Assembly: GCF_004337985.1 (NCBI RefSeq)
Contig: NC_043744.1
Span: 4,747,417 to 4,811,416, forward strand
Source of the DNA: Pyricularia pennisetigena
Lineage: Eukaryota; Ascomycota; Sordariomycetes; Magnaporthales; Pyriculariaceae
Direction of reading: 5' to 3'
DNA: 64,000 nt
Under the pieces are notes generated by a model that worked only from the letters and a program-made list of their open reading frames with translations, had not been told where the DNA came from and ran no database searches. The number at the start of each line of letters is the position of its first letter. Within the stretch, counting starts at the first letter, position 1. Both the position numbers and the translations under genes were made by a program. Of this stretch, positions 1 to 11,324 are shown one piece after another.

Positions 1-1
1 G

Positions 2-118
2 GGCTCGGCGCGCCTGATTTATGCGAGCCAGGTCCACTACCGGTCTTTTAGCTTTGGAGGTGTCAAGGGCCAGACCATCAGTACGGTCTGCTTTGTAAAG
101 AAGGATTCCATTTCCTGA
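2..118 (+). CDS. 3' end of an unidentified gene (partial, cut by window edge)
   Basis: The window opens inside a reading frame that runs from base 2 to a TGA at 116-118, giving 38 residues that begin GSARLIYASQ and end FVKKDSIS. The stretch has no internal stop and an ordinary amino-acid mix, so it may be the last part of a final exon that starts upstream of the window. I do not recognise a family from so short a tail. It could also be a chance open frame in a downstream untranslated region. The next gene lies on the opposite strand, so this would be a tail-to-tail arrangement with the PP2A scaffold gene. Confidence 0.35.
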   Translation, partial: GSARLIYASQVHYRSFSFGGVKGQTISTVCFVKKDSIS

Positions 119-845
119 ATGAAATCACATTGTACCGTTTCGTCTCAACACGCTTCGCGATCATATTTGATGAGTCGGAAAAACAATTCATTAGATATAA
201 TTCCCATTACAAACAACCCACTGCGATGGATGCCCGCCCAAGACGTTATAGCATACCCGCACCACCTAAAAGCACATGGTTGCTATGAAACCAAAGTCCA
301 AAGAGACGGCGTGATGCATTATAGAATACCAGGAGATCGGCGCCACCACATATGACGACTGTTTTAATTTATTTCATTTTTATTTTTTTGAGCCTCATCG
401 TCTCATCTAAAGTCTTCTTGTCCAGGGTTGAGAGGAAGGGGTTGCCGAAACCATTCGTTTAGTTGTATACCTAGTCAACGGCCGCGGCACTGCAAGTTGG
501 GTCCAGACATGTCTTATCCCCCAATGGTCGGCGATAAAGGTACTTGCCACAAGAGGCGGAAAGGGCGAAAAGTGGCCATCTTAATGCTTAATCGCAAAAT
601 CTCAACCTCTCTTCCCATCGGCATCTGATGGCATCCCGTTTTTTTATAACCCACCCCTCATTTGCGCCGTAAGAGACCGGACCATTATGCCATGTCGCGA
701 ACCTCTTCTCATGTATAGGCTCTCAAAGAATCTCAAAGCACCGAGGAGTCTTGTCATGGCCCATATTCTTCCAACCACTGGCCTTGGGAAGATGTTATGA
801 TAAAAATAAGAACATGAATTTTGCTTCATTAGACTTTCTGGGCAT
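119..845. other. Intergenic stretch, no gene seen
   Basis: This is presumed 3' flanking sequence shared by the truncated gene at the window start and the PP2A scaffold gene. It holds short T-rich runs near 366-390 and 638-648. Short open frames here (for example 428-628) have no domain or coding bias that I can see. Confidence 0.6.
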
Positions 846-3627
846 CTATGGTGACGTATTCATAGGCTCACCGCCAGGCAGCGGTCCAGACGCGGCTGCG
901 GCCGCCGTCGTTGCGAAGTATCGAACATCTACATCGTCATCCTTCTGTAGCTTCTCCAAACTTGGCATGACGCGCTGCTGGATAAGCTCTGCTCCCCTGG
1001 ACGAGGGGCTGAACGGCGTGCCGGCCTTTTCCAGTGAGTAGATGGTGCCCTCCTCAGGAAGGCGGCGGAGGACGTCGATCAAGACACCGTATGTCTTGGC
1101 GACATTGAATCGGATGTTGGGAATGTCGTCGACGACGAGCTTGTCCAGCATCGGCAGGATATTCTTACCAATCACGTCCATGCTGACAACCGTTGCCAGA
1201 GTCTGTATGTGGGAACATCGCCACGATCAGCTCAGGTCTCACCAGTGATCACACAGAAGCTATACAGGTAGGTTATTAGGCGCTTACCGAGATGGCGAAG
1301 CATGTTGTCATGCGGTACAGGTAGTTGGGGTGGTTGCCCATAGCCATCACCTTGGGAATAATGGCCTCACTGGCCCACTCGACCCCGAACACTTCGGTGA
1401 GCTTCTTCAGGTTGTGAGTTGCAGCTTCCCTGATGGAGAAGACAGTATCGCCGAGCCAACCCATACACAAGCTGCTCAGCTTTTCATCGAAGAACTTGAC
1501 GCCGAGCTGGCTGGCCAACAGGGGGATGTACTCGATGATGGCCAACCGCACCCGCCACTGCTTGTCCTCAGCGAGTTGAACGATAGCAGGGAGCAGTGAC
1601 TGTGAGAGGAGCTCAATACCAATAACTAAGTAACGTTAGATTTCGTACTCAAGTGATGTTAAACAACAAGAGCATAACTTACCATTGTTGACAAGCTCAA
1701 GCTTCGAGATGATATGCAACCGGACCTCGGGGAACTCGTCCTTGAGCATCTGCAGGAACATTGGGAGCAAGTGGTCGATGGTCCTAAAAAGATAATAGGT
1801 GTTAGACATCGTGCTGTACGTACTCCTTCCCAGAACATGAAGCTATAGTAACTCTAGAGTATCTGCATTCAAGCTTGCGTATAAAATTCACTTACTCTTG
1901 TTTGCCAAGGATGGGGGCCAAGCCCGAGATTTGTGTACCCAGAGCTGCGCGAACATGTTGCGAACTGTCCGAGACCAGATCCTCAATGCTACCCATAACC
2001 TCGTTGAGAAGCGTCGTCCTGTCGATCAAGGCGCAGAAACCTGGGATTTGCCCTGCTATGGCCGTCCGGACCTCGGCCTCGTTGTCTTTCAGAAGCTTGA
2101 CAAACGCTGGGACAAGATCCCTGGATACCACCTCATCATCGACGGCTTTTGCAATCTATATTCCACGTGCCATAATGTATTAGCGATCCCGCATGTAGAC
2201 GTTCCCTGAATCCCTGTCTCGAGTCGCAGATTATCCTTTCTGAGCTCGCGTTGTATCATACCTTCTCGAACCTGTCTGCAATCATGTAGCGAACTCTCCA
2301 GCTTTTGTCCTCTATCAGATTGCGGAGCGTAGTCAGCAGGACACCATGGCTCGACTGCTGTTCCTTAGGAACAACTTCGGCGACGGAGATGAGGACTTCG
2401 ACAGTGAGCAGCCGAACGCTGTCCTGGTCGTCTGAAGCAAGGTGCTGGAACATGGGTATCATTTCATCAACAACAACCGCAGCCGGCATCTCCTTGACAA
2501 ATTTGGCGAGGTGGGTGGCCGATTGCCGACGGACCATGGGCGTCTCATCGTGCACAAGGTGGCCAAAGTCGCGCCTCAGCTGCTCCTGCAGCGGCGGCGC
2601 AACCTTGCTGTATGGTGTTGTGTAGAGACCACATCCGGAAATCTTGGAAGTGAACCAGTCGGCCTTGGAGAGGCGGCTGGTCAAGGGGATGAAGTACTCC
2701 TCAACTTGCTTCGGTGACAACTCGGCGCAGATTTTGTTCAGCGACTCAACAGCCTAGCCCAGTGAGCGCGAAAAAGGCAAGTCGTCAGTCTAAGGACAGT
2801 CCCAAGAACAATATGATGCAATACAAGGCGCAAGGAATCGCCAATTATCAGAACAGGTTGGCATCACATCAAAGCTCATACCTTGTCTCGGACAACGGGC
2901 TCCTCGATAGCAGCCAGGTTCTCGAGGGGAGACAGTAGGACGTGTCCCCACTGCGGTCCGCCGACATACTCGACAAAGTTACCCAGCTCCTCGCTGAGGG
3001 CAACTAGAACCTCATCCTCGTCCTCGACGGATTCTGGTACCAGAACATTATTAGTTAAGCGGTACTTTCTCTCAGCTATGGCCAAGTGACGCAGCTGGCG
3101 CGATACACGCTAATCGGTGCGGGGCGGGGAATGTGCCGTGGCGGAAAAAGCAGCGCGAGTAGCTGGATAGTGGCTAGGAATATCGCGGGACGCTAACCGT
3201 CGAGAAAAGGGATCAGCTCATCGCGAGTGCGGTCAGGGCCAAGCGCGAGGGCAATGGTCGAGAGTCGATGGATGGCATTGAGGCGAAGGAGAACATCGTC
3301 GTGCTGTTTGCAAGTAATGAGTGATTAGTTAGAATCAATCAACCAAAGTGGTGTGATGCAATGTCGATGTATATGCGCTGCTGGGTTAGGAATGTGCTGG
3401 GCGGTTCATGTCCAGATACGGCGGGGCAACCTGACGAAGCGAAGCTCCTTCCAGCTTGCCACGCCAAATTGATTGATGCTTGGAAATCGGAGGTCGCAGG
3501 CGGGCACCCGACCAAAGCACGCGACCAGGATGAATGGGGTGCACGGATCCGAGAAACTGACCTTGAGCTCGTCGATGAGGACGGCTATGGGGTAGAGCTC
3601 GTCGTTCGCATTTGGCGCGTCAGCCAT
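846..3627 (-). CDS. TPD3: Serine/threonine protein phosphatase 2A 65 kDa regulatory subunit A (HEAT-repeat scaffold)
   Basis: This is the scaffold subunit of PP2A, which holds the catalytic C and regulatory B subunits together in cytoplasm and nucleus. Eight exons join in frame (3627-3562, 3303-3198, 3033-2882, 2753-2262, 2155-1896, 1783-1683, 1625-1288, 1202-846) to give about 623 residues, close to yeast Tpd3 and slightly longer than animal PR65. The start [22 protein letters not shown] is typical of the family. Tandem HEAT units follow throughout, for example [41 protein letters not shown] and [17 protein letters not shown]. The C-terminus is an alanine/proline/glycine-rich tail after the last HEAT helix ([16 protein letters not shown]), which looks lineage-specific. 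The family call is firm; the yeast gene symbol is given by homology. Confidence 0.95.
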
Positions 3628-4996
3628 GGCGAGCTTTGGGTGTGTCGGGGCGCGCGAAGGGGTTTTGGGTCAAGGTTGGTATCGGTCGGTGCTGTGCTGT
3701 GCTCGTCCGCTCGTCCAAACGGCTGATCCAAACGGATAGATGCTGCTGCACTGTATGGCGTGGGCGGGCGGACGGGAGGACGGAGCAAAGAGGGGAGGAA
3801 AAGGGGAATAGAGAACGATGAAAACAAATCGGCCAGGGTCCTTTAGTCTAGACGTTGTTGGGTGCAGGCATCAAGATTGTCGCTTGTCTGTGATGCAATG
3901 ACTTTCAAGTTTGGGGGTGCGGGCTGGTTATTTTGGTGGTAGTCCAAACCCGGCCCCTAGGCACTGTCCTTCGCAGAAAGCAGGTGGGTTCAACCAAAAG
4001 CTGGGCCTTGTCCGCGGGCGGTCAATCAATCTGCTTTGTGGTGCACGGGGGGGTCACCAATGACAGCGGCAGTTTTGGGAGACATGTATTGGATGTTTAA
4101 TTTGAGGTACCTACCCGGCTATTCAGCTGTAGCAAGGTACAGAGAAGTACCCGCATTCCCCACACTTGTCGCAAGATTACAGCTTTCCCACCACGACCTT
4201 GTATCTTGCCTGCTAGAGAAGGTTGGACCGTCGAAAGGCTAGGCGGCTTGCTAGTCTCGCTCAGTAGAAAATTGAGAGGCAATCGAGCCTTTTTTTTGCA
4301 TTGAATATAGCCTTATATATCTATGTAACTGCCTCTTGATATGATTTTATAATAACTGTCTCTTCTCGTCTTTATCTTTGCGAAATTGAACCAAGAATGA
4401 ACTCCACGGCAAGCACCTACCGCTGCATTGCGCCCCTCACCTGTCTGGGCAGGGACCTAGGTACTTGATTAGCTTATATCTCACCCCTCCAAGTGATTCA
4501 TGGAGCTCTCATTGTCAGTGAACGCGGCCAACCTTGGGTGCCACACAAACACACCTTAAGGTTTAAAAAGAAAACACGGCAGATATAAGGGGTCAATCTT
4601 CGTCGCCGGCATCAGTAAGTCTCAGATCCAAGCCAGAACATTCATCAGACGAACATCACACCATTTTGCCCAGTACCGTGGCGTCCACATATGTATTCGG
4701 TCCATCATCTTTGGTGCTTGCCGGATTTTTACCATCTTATCTCTTGATGTGATCACATATTGTGTAGATCTGTGACCCATGTAGACCTGATCCTGAGTAC
4801 AAGAAATGGAAACTAGATTGCACTGGACTGGACTAATCTAGTGGTCAAGTATTGTTTTTGCAATTAACTAACATAACATAGCATGCTGCACAACGACAAG
4901 TCGACTCCTTCTCCTGCTGATAACGCTAATGCCGAAATCCTCCCACTTGCCACATGGACGCGATAATAATGTTCCCGCTGGCATCTCTAATACTCC
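3628..4996. other. Intergenic region, PP2A-A promoter side
   Basis: This is presumed promoter and 5' leader of the PP2A scaffold gene (reading left) and 3' flank of the myotubularin gene (its stop is at 4997). A GGTACCTACC-type motif occurs near 4107 and CCTAGGTA near 4449. No gene or RNA is seen. Confidence 0.6.
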
Positions 4997-7548
4997 CTAT
5001 TCTAGCCGAGATACGCCGTCAAGCTGCTTAACAGTTGACGGCGTACTCGAATGCTGCGGAGAACCAGTCGGTGATTGTCTGCCAGATTTAGCGACTGGCG
5101 CAGAACCTGAGCCTGAAACGCCGCCACTCCCGTTCTGACTGCTTGAGCTGATTCCTCCAGACTTCCCAACGACACGCTTGACGCCCTGTTGCACTTTCAT
5201 ATTCCCGAGACCTTCTTGTAAAGCACCCAAGGGATCTTCCGGCAACTCCGAAGTAGAGGCGGATGAGCGTCTAGGAAGCTCCGCCGGTCGCTTTTCTGGC
5301 GTGAGTATCGTGTTCCCACTTTCAACACCCACCAAGACTGATTTGCTGGTTGGGAGACCTGGCGGTGCTTGCTTCGGGCTTCCAGGCGGATGCGGAGTTC
5401 CAGGAGCTGTATTGGGCTGCGGCCCTGACGACATTGATTGATATGTAGCAATTTTTTCTGCTGCCGATGCCGCGTCGTCCAGTGCGCCATTCATCTCTTC
5501 GTCTCTCCTAGAAAAGAGCTGATGCCACCAACGGACTTCACCTTCACGAGGGAAGAGGAGTCGCTCCTTGCCGCGTGTCATGTCATCAACGACAGGATCG
5601 TAATCCGGGTTGGTGAACTCCGCACGACGTGATAAGAAGTAGTTCCAAACCGAGGAAGTACGCTCCTCAACCTTGGCGTCTTTTCTTTGCTTCTCATTGT
5701 TGAACAAGAAGGTACCATATTGGCAGGAATACAAATGGTAGAGCAGCCGGCGGAGAAAGCGTTCGTTGAACTCGAAGCGCGTCGGATTTTGCCTCACTAG
5801 CTGATATGTAGCGTCGAGAAACTGATGAAAGACAGGGCTGATCTCCTTCGGTCGGGTAGCCTGATCCTCCGAGACTGGCGCTGTTGCATTCTTTGCATTA
5901 TAGCCTTCCCCGGCTTCGCCATCAGAGTCGTCCTTGTCCTGGCTCAGATTCTTTGAGAAGAATCGCTTGGCCGAAGCCATCGCATTCTCCAAGGCCTCAC
6001 CGCGGCTTTCATTCTCGTTCGGCTCGATTCTTACTCCCGCCATGGCATCATTTTGCGTGACAAACCACTGTTCGTGGTTGAGAAAGCCCGATCGTCGCTG
6101 GAACATGTGCCCAAACGATAGCCAGTCTTTCTCCACTAATATTATGAACCCGTCGATTGTCCTGTAGAAGGGATCTAGCATGATCTGTGAAAGTGCACTG
6201 AGCTGACTTGTGCGATCCCAGCCGTCTGAGCAGTGTATCAGTACATTCGAATGGTAAATACCAACCTGTCGGGCAATAAGGTGAGACCCCTCCAGGATCC
6301 CATTAATGTGCTTCAACCAGCCACTCTTTGCCAGAAGTTCCTTGTTGGGAGGCAAGGGAGATACATCGGCCTCTTTGATGGCCTCGATAACCTTGTTAAG
6401 GGCCGCTCGCATCACGTGGATGTTGTCGATATTAAGAAAGACCTTCTTCGCAAATTTATAGTAGTCCATATTCTCAGAACCCAACCCTATAGCCTGCATT
6501 GCATAAGAGTTGATAGCAGGTCTGGCGTCAACAATCAGATTTTGACGTGTGGCGCCGTAGATAACCCTCTTCCCGGTCTTCTCATCAAATTCAAAGGTAG
6601 TACCGGGGCCGCCGACCACTGCATCCTCGTGACGATCCGTCTCTGTGAGACCTGGCTCAGGCACGGACACCACGGGTGAATCTGTTTGACTGGTTGACGG
6701 GCTGGACTCAAATGAACCACTGGTGCCCGAGTCCGCGATGGCCGCCGAGAAGCAGGCGCCGACGAGGCGCTCGTCCTGTATGCTGCGATTGCCACGTAGT
6801 CCCACGCATGGCTGTGAGCTCCGTGTGATCGCACAGTTGTTTACAGGATGCAAGTAAGTCAAGGCAGGAATTCGAGCTCGCGACCGATGATTAGCGGCGT
6901 ATTTAAGGACATTATCTGAGATCGACGTTGGCACGACGAGAACGGACGGGTATGTTGGAGAAAAGACGTAGTCCTTGTTGATATCCGATATCCTCCACCC
7001 GAGGTCTTTGGCTTTTGCGCTCACCCCTTGGCGCCGAAACTCATCTCGCGCATCATACAAAGCCCAGCCGTTCAGCCCTCTTTCAGGTCTCGTTGGCTGA
7101 TAGGTGAACGCATAAAGCTTCTCGATGGCTCCCAGCTTGCAAGTTCTGGTTTTCATGAATTCGAATGCTTCACGAGCAGCCTTGTCGTCGGGAATGTTGA
7201 AAGTGACGTAACTAAAGTCGCGGCACCGCAGCCTTATCGAAGAAGGTATTCCGCTCGACGGCGGGGTTGGCCGAAAAGCGCAGTGGTTCAGGATTGGGTA
7301 CGAAATAAAGTTTTCTCTAGGACGGGTGTTGGGAGGACTGCCGGCTGGAGGAGGTACGCAAAATATGATATGATAGTCGGTGAGCTTGAGGATACCTAGA
7401 GTTGCGGTTCCACCGGTAATGGCGTGGACGCCCTCTATTGTCTGCGCAGAAGGATTCTTAGTGTGAGGCTCATAGCTAAGGCGCAAATGCGGTCGGAAGT
7501 GCAAGTAGAAACAATTTGACGGCGGCTCAGTACCTGCTTGACATCCAT
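4997..7548 (-). CDS. YMR1: Myotubularin-family phosphoinositide 3-phosphatase
   Basis: The protein probably dephosphorylates PtdIns3P (and PtdIns(3,5)P2) on endosomal and vacuolar membranes. Exon 1 is only 15 nt (7548-7534, MDVKQ); a 92-nt GT-AG intron follows, and exon 2 (7441-4997) carries the rest, giving 819 residues. The short exon is supported because it joins in phase to TIEGVHAITGG and restores the usual family N-terminus. Residues 1-130 resemble a PH-GRAM domain (LKLTDYHIIF, then PPSSGIPSSIRLRCRDF). The catalytic loop HCSDGWDRTSQ supplies the CX5R nucleophile (Cys409, Arg415), and the WD immediately before the Arg is typical of active myotubularins. The last 150 residues are Ser/Pro/Gly-rich and low in complexity. 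No FYVE finger is seen, as in the yeast protein. Confidence 0.93.
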
Positions 7549-8743
7549 AATGCTACCAGTCCTAAATATCAGGGAGAGTGGGAGTGCCGTCCAACGAGGC
7601 TGGCTTGATGATGCCAGTCGGGATTCTATGCTTGCCCGATCTGCACCGTGCTACTCGCAGGCGCTGAAGTATGGCTTGACGGGAATGGAGTCCAAAGTTC
7701 GACTTCCAAAGTGATGCAACAGTAATAATACTACTCTAGTAGGAGGTAGTACAGAGTCACAGCTTGAACCAAGCCTTAGCTAAGGTAGGTAGGTAGGTAG
7801 GTGAGCTAGGTCACGCGGCCACGAGTCGTCAGTAACACAGGTTCCGTGACGAATTGCCCATGTTGTGACTTTTAAGCCATTGTTCGCGGAACATAGGCCG
7901 GTGATCTTTAGTAATAAAGCTTTCGACGGGAGACGGAAGACTTCAAAGCTTTCCCTAAGAGTTATGAGACAGGCGAGAGCACCAGACGCAATACCGAGGA
8001 TAGGCGAGTGGTAGTGATGACCTTGAGTTGGGTAATGTGGGCGTCAAGGAGCATGTGGCCTGTGACAGGTCTTACTTCGTAATTTGGCCGCCTCCCCGGG
8101 TCACCGGGTTCCCTCAGCAGCCCTGACAGCGGAGGGAAACAAGCACAGCTGTCGTCGGCCTGCAAGGCAATGCGAGAAAACGCTGGCGCTGCGGACAGGA
8201 ATACGTTATATCGCTTGCTTTTAGTGGAAGGTGTTTCTGGCGTATGAACCGGAAGCTGTTGATCTATTGAGGAGCAATGTGGGGTTAAGAATAGAGGTAG
8301 CAACCCTGGTAAGAAACAATCCCTAACTTGTACTGTAATGAACCTGCGCGCGGCGGCGTTGGCGCACTGACGCGGCTACTGCAGCACACATGCGGCGTCC
8401 CACCCCTACAGATTGTGTGGTTTTAGAGTGTGAACTTCAGTTGCTCAGCAAACTCTTGGGTACCTCCTGGTAATGCTGATGCTTGCACAAGTTCCCGTAC
8501 CCACTTTAACCGATAAGATAAAAATCTTCTACCCTGTGGCAGCCCGCCCCGCTTCAAGTAGCCAAAGGATCCACTCATTTATGTGCAAAGCCCTAGGTTT
8601 CGCACCAGTCATTGGAAAAAGAGGGCAGTCCGAGGAAGGCATCTCAGACCTCACTTTTGTTGCGCAGCAGCCAAACCTCGATCGACACATCCCCCACGAA
8701 CGAACCACGACATCTACCGGTCAATCAAAACAAATCGATCAAG
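7549..8743. other. Divergent promoter region between myotubularin and RPS3
   Basis: About 1.2 kb separates the two divergent start codons. It contains an (AGGT)5 microsatellite. The 200 bases before the RPS3 ATG are rich in C and A, as is common in ribosomal protein leaders. No gene is seen. Confidence 0.6.
7783..7802. repeat. (AGGT)5 microsatellite
   Basis: There are five perfect copies of AGGT in the intergenic region between myotubularin and RPS3. Shorter copies of the same unit recur in many other intergenic regions of the window. Confidence 0.95.
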
Positions 8744-9706
8744 ATGGCTACTCCCGGTGCTGCTCAAATGTGAGTAAAATAGGCATATGATATGCAAATA
8801 TTAAGGGACAAGCTGCAACGGCTCCAATCCGAGATATGAAGAAGCAGCGGCGGGGGAATAGAAAGCATCCGGACGAGATGGGTGGAATACGGCACGAAGA
8901 AACATTAGTCAAATGCTGACCATGGATGACTGCTGCTATCTAGCTCCAAGAGGAGAAAGTTCGTCGCTGACGGTGTCTTCTACGCCGAGCTGAACGAGTT
9001 CTTCCAGCGCGAGCTGGCTGAGGAGGGTTACTCGGGCGTTGAGGTCCGCGTCACCCCTACCGTTACCGACATCATCATCCGCGCCACCCATACCCAGGAG
9101 GTCCTCGGCGAGCAGGGCCGCCGCATCCGCGAGCTCACCTCGCTCATCCAGAAGCGCTTCAAGTTCCCCGCCGACTCTGTCTCGCTTTATGCCGCCAAGG
9201 TCCAGAACCGCGGTCTGTCGGCCGTCGCCCAGTGCGAGTCGCTCCGCTACAAGCTCTTGAACGGTCTCGCCGTCCGTCGTGCCTGCTACGGTGTCCTCCG
9301 CTTTATCATGGAGTCTGGCGCCAAGGGTTGCGAGGTTGTCGTCTCGGGCAAGCTCCGCGCCGCCCGTGCCAAGTCCATGAAATTCACCGATGGCTTCATG
9401 ATCCACTCCGGTCAGCCTGCCAAGGACTTCATTGACAGCGCCACCCGCCACGTCCTGCTTCGTCAGGGTGTCCTGGGTATCAAGGTCAAGATCATGCGCG
9501 GCTCTGACCCCGAGGGCAAGGCCGGCCCCCAGAAGTCGCTGCCCGATGCCGTCACCATCCTCGAGCCCAAGGAAGAGCAGCCCGTCGTTCAGCCCGTCAG
9601 CCAAGACTACGGCGCCAAGGCCGCCCAGGTCCAAGCTGCCGCTGAGGCCGCAAGGCAGGCTGAGCAGGGTGAGGGTGAGGAACAGGAGCCCGCCGCCGAG
9701 CAATAG
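8744..9706 (+). CDS. RPS3: 40S ribosomal protein S3 (uS3)
   Basis: This is small ribosomal subunit protein uS3, located at the mRNA entry channel. Exon 1 (8744-8769) encodes MATPGAAQI split by a 174-nt intron, and exon 2 runs 8944-9706, giving 262 residues, the usual length in fungi. The start [19 protein letters not shown] is typical. The KH domain contains [12 protein letters not shown], and the C-terminal domain contains [20 protein letters not shown] and [20 protein letters not shown]. The tail ([22 protein letters not shown], then an Ala/Glu/Gln-rich end) is the normal fungal one. Codon use is strongly biased to C/G third positions, as in highly expressed genes. An in-frame open stretch continues past the TAG and is described separately. 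Confidence 0.98.
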
Positions 9707-9973
9707 GATCGCCCGACGGTTGGTGCTATCGCGCTTGATGAGGATCTTGTCGACATTGGTCATCCAAGCCCTGCCGCCCAGCGTCAAGAGGTGCAGCACG
9801 TGGACGAGCACTATGCTCAGCACACGGCTGCCACCTACGACGGTCAAGACGACCCTTTCATGACTGGAGGGCAGTCTTCGAATGTCGCTGCTGACGCCAA
9901 CGAGGGCTATGCCTTTGTTGAAGAGCAGAATGAGGACGACCGATGGAACACTGGTCCTGTCGGCGGCTGGTAA
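9707..9973 (+). other. In-frame 88-codon open extension downstream of the RPS3 stop (readthrough or alternative splicing candidate)
   Basis: Reading on from the RPS3 TAG (9704-9706) in the same frame gives 88 sense codons before TAA at 9971-9973. The peptide starts DRPTVGAIALDEDLVDIG and ends DDRWNTGPVGGW. Few third positions are A, and most codons are those preferred by RPS3 itself, unlike ordinary 3' untranslated sequence. It is acidic and rich in Asp, Glu, Gln and Ala. It could be reached by readthrough of TAG-G. It could also be reached by splicing, because CAATAG|G is a usable acceptor. An in-frame 78-nt intron 9629-9706 (weak donor GTCCAA) or 9669-9788 (donor GTGAGG) would remove the stop. 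I do not recognise the peptide, and it could be a decayed older C-terminus. Confidence 0.55.
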
Positions 9974-11324
9974 ATGTTTGCTTGGAGGAGGTTCTTGAAT
10001 TGGTTGATGAGGAAAAGGCAGGCTGTCAGGCGTTTACTTGATTCGCATCTTTTCTGATTTTTTCTTATGTCCTGCATTACTCTGCGATCAACGGAAATGG
10101 GAAATGGAAATACGGTTACTATTTCCTCTGGCTGGTTTTGTACTTTGATGAGTAACGGCACAAAACTCAGGCGGCTTGAATGATATTGAAGCAAAACCAA
10201 AGGCACCCGTGATCATGCTCTCCCAACGGTGAAAGATAATTAGTCCTGAGCCTGCACCCGTCAACCTTGCATATGCGCCCAGGGCGAGGCCAGTCCGCGG
10301 CGTGATGCATCATAGTTGAAGTTATCAATATTTTTCGGAACGCCTCTTGAGCATTGGAAGAGAAATGTGACAAACAGAATAAATGTTTTGACAGTATGCG
10401 TGTTAATGTCCATTATGCTCTCTATCCGCAGGTGCTTGACAAGGACAAAAACTGTATACCTTTGCTGTATGAGAGTCTGTATTCCGCATTTGGCCTAAAA
10501 GTAACAACATGAGCTCAAGAGGTTAAAGGAAATGTCATCTCATGAATCTCAGTTTCCTCTAGAATAGACAATATCATACATGTAGCCCACCCACGCCGCC
10601 GTGTGACGCGCCAGATTCCCGGTTTAAATGCTTTCTTGCTATGACCGCAGTGCAGAGCGGTAACGACACACAATGAATCATGGAACCATGCCCAGCGAAT
10701 GAGAAAAAGAGAGAAAAAAAGGACAATCTCCCGAAAAACAGACCATGAGTCAAATGTAGCCACCAGACCAAGTGCAAAATCCGGTGGGAGGAGAAAAAAA
10801 AAAAGAGAAGCCCCCCCGAAAAATGAGATGAAAACGCCGAGAATGATTCCTTTGTACATACACGCCCACTCCATTTTTCGTTTGAAACAAAAATGATCTC
10901 ATGCCTGACAACTCCTTTGCAGAATGGGTGTGCGGCGAATACAAACCAGGGCCAAATAGATAGAAGACACGGGGTAAGCAAAAAGAAAAAGAAAAAAAAA
11001 AGCAACAAAACCATTCCAACGTGGAATGCCATGCGCGATTCCTCGGCAGAAACAAAGATCAACGGCTCGCTTCTTGCTTCCGATCTAATAACTCCTCTGT
11101 GCGGAGCTTCGCGAAGAAATCCCAAGTCCATACATCAAAGCAAAAAGTCTAGACGGGCTTCATGCATACAGCGAGATAAATATGATGGTCTAGTTGATGA
11201 AAAATAATAAGAGCAAGAGCGCGCGTCAAGAAAAAACGCTTGATGGAATACACTCTTGGCGCAGCGGATGTATACACCCGTGCACCAAAAGACAAGAAAA
11301 AAGACATGAGCGGAAATTCCACTG
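9974..11324. other. Tail-to-tail intergenic region between RPS3 and the NIPA-like gene
   Basis: This is 3' flanking sequence of both neighbours. A-rich and T-rich runs (about 10695-10830 and 10980-11000) generate spurious Phe- or Lys-rich open frames. No gene is seen. Confidence 0.6.

Noticed and set aside
9590..9706. The RPS3 TAG as a simple sequencing error that hides a longer normal RPS3
   Set aside because: RPS3 already ends at its usual fungal length and with its usual Ala/Glu/Gln-rich tail, so an error is not needed to explain the stop; the extension would be an addition.
8936..9847. Open frame of 303 codons on the minus strand opposite RPS3
   Set aside because: Strong codon bias in RPS3 removes stops from the antisense frame. 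The translation is Leu/Gly/Asp-rich without domains, and the sense gene is certain.
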